Source of the DNA: Planotetraspora kaengkrachanensis
GTDB lineage: Bacteria; Actinomycetota; Actinomycetes; Streptosporangiales; Streptosporangiaceae
Direction of reading: 5' to 3'
Assembly (NCBI RefSeq): GCF_016862895.1
Contig: NZ_BONV01000028.1
Location: forward strand, 110,912 to 174,911
Length of the DNA stretch: 64,000 bases
The position numbers and the translations under genes were made by a program. Positions 26,305 to 34,378 of this stretch are shown here, in pieces. The notes beneath the pieces were generated by a model. That model saw nothing but the letters and a program-made list of their open reading frames with translations, did no database searches and had not been told where the DNA came from. Position 1 is the stretch's first letter; the number at the start of each line of letters is the position of its first letter.

Positions 26305-27198
26305 CTAACCCTTGATGGCCCCGGTGAGCATCCCCTTCGACATGTGCTTCGTCAGGAAGGGATAGACGCACAGGATCGGCAGCGTGGCGATCGCCACGAG
26401 AGCCATCTGCACGGACTGCGCGGGTGGCGCCACATATCCGGGAATGGTGTGCGCGGTCGAGGTGATGTTGTTCTGCAGAACGAATGTGCGCATGACGAGC
26501 TGGAGCGGCCACTTTTGCGTGTCGTTCAGATACAGCAGCGGGCTGAAATAGTTGTTCCAGTAGCCGACGGCGAGGAAAAGGCCGACGACCGCGATGACGG
26601 CTTTGGACAGCGGCAGCACGATCGTCCGGAGGATTCGCCATTCCCCCGCGCCGTCGATGCGGGCGGCGTCGAACAGTTCCTTCGGTATGCCCTGGATGAA
26701 GCCGCGGACGATGACGATGTTGAACGCGCTCACCGCGCCCGGGATGATCAGCGACCAGTAGCTGTCGAGCATGCCGAGCTGCTTCACCATGAGATAGACG
26801 GGGATCATCCCCGGCCCGAACAACAGGGTGAGCAGCACGAACGACAGCAGCCCGCGCTGGAAGAGGGACCCTCTCCGGCTGAGGCCGTAGGCCGCCAGCA
26901 CCGTGCAGAACAGGCTGAAGGCCGTGCCCACGACGGTCACGCCGACGCTGATGACGATCGACCTGGCCACCTGTGTGCCGTTGAAGATCTGGTGGTAGGC
27001 CTCGAACGAGATCTCCGTGGGCCACAGGACGTAGCCGCCGTTCGCGTCGATCTGCTTCTTGGTCGCCAGGCTCGTGGAGACGACGACGAGGAACGGGAAG
27101 ATCACGACGGCGCTGATCAGCGCGAGGGCGAGCGCCTTGAGCGCGACCGCCACCGGCTTCGGCTTGCCGAGCCAGACGGGCCGGCCTGGATTGCTCAT
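26305..27198 (-). CDS. Carbohydrate ABC transporter permease (LplC/MalG type)
   Basis: The 297-residue protein has six hydrophobic helices and the permease ATPase-contact loop near 'GAGEWRILRTIVLPLSKAV' (EAA-type motif) about 190-210. It ends in 'KHMSKGMLTGAIKG', the typical LplC end. Its start overlaps the stop of the first permease by 4 bases, and the binding protein follows 24 bases downstream. The pair forms the membrane channel for the imported oligosaccharide. Confidence 0.94.
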   Translation of the reverse strand: MSNPGRPVWLGKPKPVAVALKALALALISAVVIFPFLVVVSTSLATKKQIDANGGYVLWPTEISFEAYHQIFNGTQVARSIVISVGVTVVGTAFSLFCTVLAAYGLSRRGSLFQRGLLSFVLLTLLFGPGMIPVYLMVKQLGMLDSYWSLIIPGAVSAFNIVIVRGFIQGIPKELFDAARIDGAGEWRILRTIVLPLSKAVIAVVGLFLAVGYWNNYFSPLLYLNDTQKWPLQLVMRTFVLQNNITSTAHTIPGYVAPPAQSVQMALVAIATLPILCVYPFLTKHMSKGMLTGAIKG

Positions 27199-28169
27199 CG
27201 CTTGTACACACCTTCCTCACCGAACCGGTGGGCGATCTTGTTCGCCGCCAGGACGAGAAAGAGGCTGACGACGCCCTTGATGAGGCCGGCGGCGGTCGCG
27301 GTCCCCCAACTCCCGTCGACGACGCCGTTGTAGTAGACGAAGGTGTCGAGCACCTCCGCCGAACCCGGGCCGACCGCGTCGCGCTGCAGCAGGATCTGCT
27401 CGAACCCGACGGTCAGGGAGTCACCCAGGCGGAGGATGAGCAGCAGCACGATGATGGGCCGCATCCCCGGCAGCGTGATGTGCCAGAACCTGCGCCAGGC
27501 GCCGGCGCCGTCCATCGTCGCGGACTCGTAGAGACCGGGGTCGATGGCCGCGATGGCGGCGAGGAAGATGATCGTGCCCCAACCGGCGTCCTTCCAGATC
27601 GCCTGGGTGGTGAGCAGCAGCTTGAACGTGTCCGGGTTGGACATGACCTCGAACGGCGTGAGGCCGTGGGTGATCAGGAACCGGTTGACGACCCCCGCGC
27701 CGCCGAGTACCTGCTGGAACAGCGCGATGATGATGACCCAGGACAGGAAGTGCGGCAGGTAGATGACCGACTGCACGAAGTTCTTCGCCATCGGCACCGC
27801 GACGGTGTTGAGGAGCACCGCCAGCAGGATGGGGACGGGGAAGAACAGCACCAGCTGCAGGAAGGTGATCTGCAGCGTGTTCCACACGGCGCTCCAGAAC
27901 GCCGGGTCGGACACGAGCGCGGTGAAGTTGTCCCAGCCCACCCAGTCGGACCCGGTGAACCCGAGGAACGGGACGTAGTCCATCCACGCGACCACGCTCC
28001 CCAGGAGCGGGATGTACGTGAACAGCAGAAGCACGATGGCGGCCGGGGCCACCATGACGAGCAGCGGCGCGTCCCGCCATAACCGCGCGAGAAATGGCAT
28101 CTTTTGCGGAGTTATCTGACTTTCCGAGCCCTCTGCGGTAACCCGGGGCAATGCCTGCTTCAGCGCCAT
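27195..28169 (-). CDS. Carbohydrate ABC transporter permease (LplB/MalF type)
   Basis: The ATG at 28169 follows GAGAGGTGTGC, giving 324 residues. About six membrane helices begin with 'APLLVMVAPAAIVLLLF', and the EAA-type loop is 'DGAGAWRRFWHITLPGMRP'. It is the first gene of the long leftward arm and is divergent from the GH20 hexosaminidase gene, sharing a 181-base promoter region with phased TACC repeats. Confidence 0.94.
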   Translation of the reverse strand: MALKQALPRVTAEGSESQITPQKMPFLARLWRDAPLLVMVAPAAIVLLLFTYIPLLGSVVAWMDYVPFLGFTGSDWVGWDNFTALVSDPAFWSAVWNTLQITFLQLVLFFPVPILLAVLLNTVAVPMAKNFVQSVIYLPHFLSWVIIIALFQQVLGGAGVVNRFLITHGLTPFEVMSNPDTFKLLLTTQAIWKDAGWGTIIFLAAIAAIDPGLYESATMDGAGAWRRFWHITLPGMRPIIVLLLILRLGDSLTVGFEQILLQRDAVGPGSAEVLDTFVYYNGVVDGSWGTATAAGLIKGVVSLFLVLAANKIAHRFGEEGVYKR

Positions 28170-28223
28170 GCACACCTCTCACCGAGTGCGTGAAACCGCC
28201 GGTGTGCCTGTGCCGACGTGGGC

Positions 28224-28281
28224 AGATACCAGCGAAGTACCGGGAAGATACCACTTGCACCAAAGTAAGACAACAAGTACC
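28224..28281. promoter_or_regulatory. Phased TACC repeats in the divergent promoter, candidate GntR operator
   Basis: AGATACC (28224-28230), AAGTACC (28235-28241) and AGATACC (28246-28252) are spaced exactly 11 bases apart, so they face the same side of the helix. A fourth, AAGTACC, is at 28275-28281. They lie between the first permease gene and the hexosaminidase gene. The same two heptamers occur upstream of the SIS operon. A shared regulator, most simply the HutC-type GntR protein of the locus, is inferred. Confidence 0.55.
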
Positions 28282-28350
28282 TTCGCGGTCACATGATGGT
28301 GCGCCGGCGCCTGAGAAAAGCGGGCCGGATCGACTCCGACGGGATATGCC

Positions 28351-29985
28351 TTGGACCCCTATTCCACTCTTCTCCCCCAGCCTGAACTGGCCTTTTCTCA
28401 ACCGGGAACGTGCCTGCTGAATGCGCGCACGGCCGTCGCGGTGGCAGGGTCCGCGGAAATCCAGGAGCTGTTCCGGCGGTTTCTCGCCGGGCTGCCGCTT
28501 CCCGCCGACGGCCCCTCGAATGATCCAGCTAATACCACTCAGACCACGCTGAGCTTCGCCGCCGCGTCGGATCACGCACCCGGCGCCTTCCGCGTCGAGG
28601 TCACCGAGTCGGGCGTCGAGATCAGCGCCGGCGGCTTCGAGGGCGCGGTCAACGCCCTCACGACGCTGCGGCAGCTCATGCCGGCACACGCCTGGCGGCG
28701 CGAATGGAACCACGGCGGCGGCTGGGCCGTACCGTGCGGCACGGTGGCGGACCGGCCGGAGTACGGCTGGCGCGGCGCGATGCTCGACGTGGCCCGCCAC
28801 TTCTTCCCCAAGCGCACGATCCTGCGCTACGTCGACCTGCTCGCCGCCCACCGCTTCAACCGGCTGCACCTGCATCTCGCGGACGACCAGGGTTGGCGTG
28901 TGGAGAGCCGGCGCCATCCGCGGCTGCACGAGGTCGGCAGCTGGCGGCCCTCGACCAGGCTCGGCCCCGACGGCGTCCCCGACGGCACCCCGCACGGCGG
29001 CTACTACACGCTGGACGACCTGGCCGAGATCTCGGCCTACGCGCGGTCCCGGGGGATCACCCTGGTCCCCGAGATCGACGTGCCGGGACACACCTCGGCG
29101 CTGCGCGCCGCCTATCCCGAACTCGGCCGGCCCGGTCAGGAGCAGGCCGTGCTCGACACCGTCTGGGCGGGCGGATCCTCCCTCAGCCCCACCCGCCCGG
29201 TCGTCGCGTTCCTCGAGGACGTCCTTGCGGAGATCCTCGAGGCGGTCGACACGCCGTACGTGCATCTCGGCGGCGACGAGTGCGACATGGGCTGGTGGGC
29301 CGACGATCCGGTCATCGCGGCCGAGATGGCCGAGCACGGGTACACCGACGTGAAGCAGATGCACGGGCACTTCCTCCGGTCCCTCGGCCGGTTCCTGTCC
29401 TCACGCGGCGTGCGCATGGTGGTGTGGGACGAGGGGTTCGTCACGGGGGGCGTGCTCCCCGACACCATCGTCATGGCGTGGCGCGGGCACGAGGTCGCGG
29501 GCCGTGCCGCCGCCTCGCACGACGTGGTGCGGGCCCCCCTGTTCCCGACGTACTTCAACTTCGACCAGTCGGACCTGGCAGAGGAGCCCCGTTCGGAGGG
29601 CGGCCCCATCACGATCGACGACGTCGCGGCCTTCTCTCCGGCGCCCGAGGAGTGGCCGGACGCCCTGCGGGGGCGGGTACTCGGCGGCCAGTTCCAGATC
29701 TGGAGCGAGTGGGTTGCCACCGAGGACCGCCTCGACTACCTGGCCTTCCCGCGTGCCTGCGCGCTCGCCGAGGTGCTGTGGAGGGGGCGGGTCGCCGATC
29801 CCGCGGACTTCGGACGGCGCCTGACCGTCCACCTCGGACGGCTCGACGCGATGGGCGTCGGCTACCGCCCGCCGGCCGGGCCGCACCCGTGGCAGACCGG
29901 CGGGACGGGCGTCTGGCGGCGCTCCGGGCCCGGGCGGATCGAGGAGACCAAGAAGTGGGTGGAGTCCGTCTCCCGCGAACCGTAG
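28351..29985 (+). CDS. Beta-N-acetylhexosaminidase, GH20, cytoplasmic
   Basis: I use the TTG at 28351 with GGGA about 8 bases upstream, giving 544 residues. An N-terminal GH20b-type domain (about 1-125) precedes the catalytic barrel, which begins at 'YGWRGAMLDVARHFFP'. The catalytic pair Asp309-Glu310 sits in 'LGGDECD', and the aromatic pocket includes 'WSEW' near 452. The enzyme removes terminal GlcNAc or GalNAc from the non-reducing end, with the substrate acetamido group assisting. There is no signal peptide, so it should work on imported oligosaccharides. It opens the rightward arm. Confidence 0.95.
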   Translation: MDPYSTLLPQPELAFSQPGTCLLNARTAVAVAGSAEIQELFRRFLAGLPLPADGPSNDPANTTQTTLSFAAASDHAPGAFRVEVTESGVEISAGGFEGAVNALTTLRQLMPAHAWRREWNHGGGWAVPCGTVADRPEYGWRGAMLDVARHFFPKRTILRYVDLLAAHRFNRLHLHLADDQGWRVESRRHPRLHEVGSWRPSTRLGPDGVPDGTPHGGYYTLDDLAEISAYARSRGITLVPEIDVPGHTSALRAAYPELGRPGQEQAVLDTVWAGGSSLSPTRPVVAFLEDVLAEILEAVDTPYVHLGGDECDMGWWADDPVIAAEMAEHGYTDVKQMHGHFLRSLGRFLSSRGVRMVVWDEGFVTGGVLPDTIVMAWRGHEVAGRAAASHDVVRAPLFPTYFNFDQSDLAEEPRSEGGPITIDDVAAFSPAPEEWPDALRGRVLGGQFQIWSEWVATEDRLDYLAFPRACALAEVLWRGRVADPADFGRRLTVHLGRLDAMGVGYRPPAGPHPWQTGGTGVWRRSGPGRIEETKKWVESVSREP

Positions 29986-30029
29986 TCTCCGAAAGATCCT
30001 GATTTCCTGTTGATTGGAACTTTTGACCG

Positions 30030-31409
30030 ATGACGCAGCATGCGAACTTCCTGTGGGGCGCGGCGACCTCGTCGTACCAGATCGAGGGTGCGGTGAACGA
30101 GGACGGGCGCACCCCCTCCATCTGGGACACCTTCTGCGCGACCCCCGGCACCGTGACGGACGGCGACACCGGCGCCGTCGCCTGCGACCACTACCACCGG
30201 ATGCCCGAGGACGTCGCGATCATGGCCGAGCTCGGTCTGGACGTGTACCGCTTCTCCCTCGCCTGGCCGCGCGTGCAACCTGACGGGACCGGTGCGGGCA
30301 ACCCCGCGGGGATCGCCTTCTACGACCGCCTCGTCGACGAGTTGCTGGCCAAGGGCATCCGGCCGTGGGTGACGCTGTATCACTGGGACCTGCCCCAGGC
30401 ACTGGAGGACGCCGGAGGCTGGCCGAGCCGGGACGTCGCGTACCGGTTCGCCGACTACGCGGCCATCGCCTATGAGGCGCTCGGCGACCGCGTGAGCCAG
30501 TGGACGACGCTGAACGAGCCCTGGTGCTCGGCCGTCCTCGGCTACATGACCGGACGGCACGCCCCCGGCCGCCAGGACGCCCGCGCGGCGACGGCCGCCG
30601 TCCACCACCTGCTGCTGGGGCACGGTCTGGCGGTGCGGACGATCCGGGACCTCGCCGCCGCGAACGGCCGCTCCGACGCGCTGGAGGTGGGCATCACGCT
30701 CAACCTCGCCCCCAAGCTCCCGGCGAGCGACTCCCCCGCCGACCTCGCCGCCGCCCACTGGGAGGACGGCTTCGCCAACCGGCTGTACCTCGACCCCCTG
30801 CTGCGCGGCGAGTATCCGGCCGACGTCGCCGACAGGCTCGGCGAGCTGGGGTGCCCGCTCCCGGTCCAGGACGGCGACCTCGAGACGATCGCACAGCCGG
30901 TGGACGTGGTCGGCGTCAACTACTACTCCTCCCAGATGGTCGCGGCGGCGCCCACGGGGCAGAACGGCTGGCCCGCCCCGGCCACCCTCCGCCGCGACGT
31001 GCCGCGCACCGCGATGGACTGGGAGGTCACGCCCGGCGCGCTGACCGACCTGCTGACGCGGCTGGACCGGGAGTATCCGGGCCCGGCCTGGTACATCACG
31101 GAGAACGGCGCGGCGTACGCGGACACGGCGGACGAGACCGGCTACGTTGACGACGCCGAGCGCGCCGAATACCTGCGTGAGCACATCGACGCCACACTCG
31201 AGGCCCGCGACCTCGGCGTGAACGTGCGCGGCTACTTCGCCTGGTCGCTGCTCGACAACTTCGAGTGGTCCTTCGGCTACGACCGCAGGTTCGGCATCGT
31301 CCGCGTCGACTACGACACGCTCGAGCGCACACCGAAGCGCTCGGCGCGCTACTACGCCGAGCGCGTGGCGGCCGAGAAGAAGGCCGCGGCGGAGACGGGA
31401 CGACTGTGA
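30030..31409 (+). CDS. Beta-glucosidase-type enzyme, GH1
   Basis: The 459-residue protein is full length for the family. It starts with 'FLWGAATSSYQIEG', and the acid/base Glu163 lies in 'TLNEPW' and the nucleophile Glu358 in 'ITENGAAY'. The typical end pattern 'GYFAWSLLDNFEWSFGY' is present. GH1 enzymes cleave beta-glucosides, beta-galactosides or related glycosides with retention. No signal peptide is present. The stop codon overlaps the GTG of the GH9 gene, so the two are coupled. Confidence 0.95.
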   Translation: MTQHANFLWGAATSSYQIEGAVNEDGRTPSIWDTFCATPGTVTDGDTGAVACDHYHRMPEDVAIMAELGLDVYRFSLAWPRVQPDGTGAGNPAGIAFYDRLVDELLAKGIRPWVTLYHWDLPQALEDAGGWPSRDVAYRFADYAAIAYEALGDRVSQWTTLNEPWCSAVLGYMTGRHAPGRQDARAATAAVHHLLLGHGLAVRTIRDLAAANGRSDALEVGITLNLAPKLPASDSPADLAAAHWEDGFANRLYLDPLLRGEYPADVADRLGELGCPLPVQDGDLETIAQPVDVVGVNYYSSQMVAAAPTGQNGWPAPATLRRDVPRTAMDWEVTPGALTDLLTRLDREYPGPAWYITENGAAYADTADETGYVDDAERAEYLREHIDATLEARDLGVNVRGYFAWSLLDNFEWSFGYDRRFGIVRVDYDTLERTPKRSARYYAERVAAEKKAAAETGRL

Positions 31410-33127
31410 TCACCGTTCTCACCAGCCACCTCGGCTACAACACCGCCGGCACGAAGAAGGCCGTCGCGCTGCTCCGCGGCCCCGCCACGATCGAGGGCGC
31501 CGCCCTCGTCGACGAGGGGGACGGCACGCGGACCGAGCTCGCCCTCGGCCCTGAGGAACGCGTCGACGGCTGGTCCGTCGGCTCGTTCCTGCGCATCGAC
31601 TTCGGCCACGTCCGCGCCGAGGGCCGGTACCGGGTCGAGGTCGTCACGCCGGACGGCGTGCACGCGAGCGAGCCGTTCACGATCGGCACGCGGCGCGTCC
31701 ACCACATGACGTTGTCGGACACGCTCTACTACTTCAAAGCCGTCCGGTCGAGCGGCGAGATCGACCGCAAGGACCGGCACGCACGCTTCTACCAGGACGA
31801 CTCGGGCCGAACGGTGGACGCGCACGGCGGCTGGCTGGACGCGTCCGGCGACCACAGCAAGTTCCTCAGCCACCTCAACTACAGCCGGATGATGAACCCC
31901 CAGCAGACGCCGCTGTGCGCGTGGGCGTTCATGGCCGCCCGCGACCGGCTCGCGGCGAACCATCCGGAGTTGTGCCGAAGCCTGGGCGCGCGCATGCGCG
32001 ACGAGGGCCTGCACGGCGCGGACTTCCTGGTGCGCTTCCAGTCGGAGGAGGGCTACTTCTACACGGCGATCTTCGACGCCCTCACCAAGGACCTCGACGA
32101 GCGCGTGATCAACGCCCCCCTGCAGGACAGCGTCAGGACCACCCGCTGGCAGGCCGCCTACCGCCAGGGAGGGGGCATGGCCGTCGCCGCGCTCGCGCGC
32201 GCGGCGACGCTCGGCGATCACGGCGACTTCACGTCGGAGGAGTATCTGGCGGCCGCCCATCGCGGATTCGCCCACCTGGAGGAGCACAACCTCGACTACC
32301 TCTACGACGGGGCTGAGTCGGTCATCGACGACTACTGCGCGCTCATGGCCGCCACCGAACTGGCCGGCGCCGCCGCCGTGCCGCCCGGCGGCCCCGACCC
32401 GGCCGAGTTCGTGAAGGCCGCGGATCGGCGCGCGGAATCGCTGATGAACCGCTACACCACCACGGACATGGGCTTCGGCTACCTGCTCGGGGACGTCGAG
32501 GGCCGGCCGTTCTTCCACGCGGCGGAGGCCGGTCTGCCCGCCGTGGCGCTGATGCGGTTCGCGGAGGTACGGCACGACTCGGCGCTCGCCGGACGGGCCA
32601 GGGAGATGGCGCTCACGCTGCTTCGGGACGCGGCCCATCTGGCCGACGAGGTGCCCAACCCCTTCGGCTACGCCAGGCAGTTCACGCAGCCGACCGGTCT
32701 CCCCCCGAGGACCACGTTCTTCTATCCGCACGACAACGAGACCGGCTACTGGTGGCAGGGGGAGAACGCCACCATCTCCTCGATCGCCTACGCGGCGGTG
32801 CTCGCGGCCGAACTGCCCGAATGCGACCCCGCCCTGCGGGAGCGACTGCTCAGGCTCGCCGACGACCAGGTGCACTGGATCATGGGGCTCAACCCCTTCG
32901 ACGCCTCGATGATCCAGGGCAGGGGGCGGGGCAACGTGGAGTACTCGACGGCGTTCCAGAACGTGCCGGGAGGCATCCTCAACGGCGTGACCAGCGGATT
33001 CGACGACGAGCACGACATCGCGTTCATGCCGGACGAGCATCGCGCCAGCGGGAACTCGTGGCGGTGGGCCGAACAGTGGATCCCCCACAGCGCCTGGTTC
33101 CTGCTCGCCGTCTCGGCGCTCGGGTAG
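31406..33127 (+). CDS. GH9-family glycoside hydrolase with N-terminal Ig-like domain, cytoplasmic
   Basis: The GTG at 31406 overlaps the GH1 stop (GTGA) and gives 573 residues. The first 95 residues form the Ig-like domain seen in CelD-type GH9 enzymes; the (alpha/alpha)6 domain follows. The catalytic base region is 'GWLDASGDHSKF' (Asp145, Asp149), the counterpart of the family DAGD motif. The C-terminal acid Glu is probably in 'RWAEQWIPH'. Most GH9 cellulases are secreted; this one has no signal peptide and sits with amino-sugar genes, so an intracellular exo-acting role, for example on glucosamine-containing oligosaccharides, is plausible. Confidence 0.9.
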   Translation: MITVLTSHLGYNTAGTKKAVALLRGPATIEGAALVDEGDGTRTELALGPEERVDGWSVGSFLRIDFGHVRAEGRYRVEVVTPDGVHASEPFTIGTRRVHHMTLSDTLYYFKAVRSSGEIDRKDRHARFYQDDSGRTVDAHGGWLDASGDHSKFLSHLNYSRMMNPQQTPLCAWAFMAARDRLAANHPELCRSLGARMRDEGLHGADFLVRFQSEEGYFYTAIFDALTKDLDERVINAPLQDSVRTTRWQAAYRQGGGMAVAALARAATLGDHGDFTSEEYLAAAHRGFAHLEEHNLDYLYDGAESVIDDYCALMAATELAGAAAVPPGGPDPAEFVKAADRRAESLMNRYTTTDMGFGYLLGDVEGRPFFHAAEAGLPAVALMRFAEVRHDSALAGRAREMALTLLRDAAHLADEVPNPFGYARQFTQPTGLPPRTTFFYPHDNETGYWWQGENATISSIAYAAVLAAELPECDPALRERLLRLADDQVHWIMGLNPFDASMIQGRGRGNVEYSTAFQNVPGGILNGVTSGFDDEHDIAFMPDEHRASGNSWRWAEQWIPHSAWFLLAVSALG

Positions 33128-33137
33128 GGGGACGGCC

Positions 33138-33746
33138 ATGGCGGTCATCCGGCCCTTCCAGCCGCTCGATCTTCCCGGCATGTACCGGGTGTGCCTGCGG
33201 ACCGGCGACTCCGGCAGGGACGCCACCGGGCTGTATCACGATCCGGACCTGCTCGCTCATGTCTACGCCGCGCCGTACCCGGTCGCGGATCCTGGCCTGA
33301 CGTTCGTCGCCGCCGACGCCGACGGCGTGCTCGGCTACATCGTGGCCACCGCCGACACCTACCGGTTCGAGACCTGGCTGGAGGAGAACTGGTGGCCGGC
33401 GCTGCGCGAGCGGTACCCGCGGGAGCGGGCCGCCGATCCCGGCGACGGAACCCAGGACTGGCAGCGCGTCGCGCACATTCACGACGCGCGGCCCCAGCGG
33501 GACGAGTTGTTCGACCGGTATCCGGCGCACCTGCACATCGACATCCTGCCGCGCGGGCAGGGCGCGGGCCTCGGGCGGCGGCTCATGGGCATGCTCGTCG
33601 ACGCGCTCCGGGCGCGGCGGGTGCCCGGCCTCCACCTGGGTGTGGGAAGCGGAAACCCCGGAGCCTTCGCCTTCTACCAGGCCGTGGGGTTCAGCGAGGA
33701 GCGCCGCGGCGGCTGGGGCTCCATCATGGTGATGGACCTCGCGTAG
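33138..33746 (+). CDS. GNAT acetyltransferase related to the O-GlcNAcase HAT-like domain
   Basis: The 202-residue protein has AGGGGGAC before its ATG. The acetyl-CoA loop is 'RGQGAGLGRRLM' (about 147-158), preceded by the strand 'AHLHIDILP', and the final 'NPGAFAFYQAVGF' is the standard GNAT end. A long insertion with 'WLEENWWPALRERYP' matches bacterial GNATs that resemble the C-terminal acetyltransferase-like domain of animal O-GlcNAcase. It is the last gene of the rightward arm, 10 bases after the GH9 gene, and may acetylate an amino sugar. This is inferred from context. Confidence 0.85.
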   Translation: MAVIRPFQPLDLPGMYRVCLRTGDSGRDATGLYHDPDLLAHVYAAPYPVADPGLTFVAADADGVLGYIVATADTYRFETWLEENWWPALRERYPRERAADPGDGTQDWQRVAHIHDARPQRDELFDRYPAHLHIDILPRGQGAGLGRRLMGMLVDALRARRVPGLHLGVGSGNPGAFAFYQAVGFSEERRGGWGSIMVMDLA

Positions 33747-33765
33747 CGCTCCGGCGTCGGCGCGA

Positions 33766-33798
33766 GTGCCGGGCAGACGTCGTGCGACTGCCCGGCAC
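33766..33798. terminator. Bidirectional hairpin between convergent genes
   Basis: GTGCCGGGCAG (33766-33776) pairs perfectly with CTGCCCGGCAC (33788-33798) across an 11-base loop. It lies between the ends of the rightward GNAT gene and the leftward phospholipase gene and can serve both. Confidence 0.85.
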
Positions 33799-33819
33799 CT
33801 CTGAATCGGAAACGACCCG

Positions 33820-34326
33820 TCACGCCTCAGCGTTCTGGGCCGCTCGTTCGGTGTTCACGCGAACCCGGTCGATCTGGGCCTGGGTGACGTTGAGGGAACC
33901 GAATTGCCTGACCGCCTGGTAGTAGGTCCAGGCGAGGCCGTCACAGGTGGATTTGCTGACGCCGGAATATCTCGCGCAGACCTGCTTCATGTCGAAGTAG
34001 AACGCGTCGTCGACATGCGACTTGTTCGACGGGAACTGGTTCACCGCCTTGTAGTTGCGGTAGCCGAAGTCGTGACGTCGGCACGGTGTTCTGAAGTCGT
34101 ACCCGAGTGGCTGGTCGGGACTGGTCGAGCACAGGTCGGTCGACCAGTCGAATGCGTATGCCGCCCAGGCGGCCTGGTTCTGCCAGGCGGAGAGCCAACT
34201 GGCGGCGCTGGCCGACGTGGGCTGGGTGAAACCGGAAAGTGCGGACGTGTGAGCCTTTCCGGCCCGCCGTCGGCGGCCACGCCGGCGCGGGGGCGGGCAC
34301 GGCCGGCGCCTGCGGACAGGTCGCAC
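33820..34326 (-). CDS. Prokaryotic-type phospholipase A2, no visible signal peptide
   Basis: The frame gives 168 residues from a GTG at 34326. Residues 45-160 match small actinobacterial phospholipases A2: the catalytic His85-Asp86 pair in 'CRRHDFGYRNY', cysteines at 66, 82 and further on for disulphides, and the preceding 'GYDFRTPC'. Such enzymes are secreted and release the sn-2 fatty acid. Here the N-terminus is 'MRPVRRRRPCPPPRRRGRRRR', highly basic and without a hydrophobic core. A plausible Ala/Pro linker ('VPAPAPAWPPT') is readable in another frame just upstream, so a frameshift or loss of the signal peptide is possible. Confidence 0.8.
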   Translation of the reverse strand: MRPVRRRRPCPPPRRRGRRRRAGKAHTSALSGFTQPTSASAASWLSAWQNQAAWAAYAFDWSTDLCSTSPDQPLGYDFRTPCRRHDFGYRNYKAVNQFPSNKSHVDDAFYFDMKQVCARYSGVSKSTCDGLAWTYYQAVRQFGSLNVTQAQIDRVRVNTERAAQNAEA

Positions 34327-34378
34327 CGGCTTGGCGCCCGCCCCCCTTCTCGTTACGTGTTACTCGTCATGCGACCCG

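Noticed and set aside
24577..27333. 918-codon open frame opposite the ABC binding protein and permease
   Set aside because: It runs antisense across two clear genes and has no protein features; high third-position GC on the other strand explains it.
31406..33127. Secreted cellulase role for the GH9 protein
   Set aside because: The coupled GTG start leaves no room for a signal peptide and the neighbours handle amino sugars.
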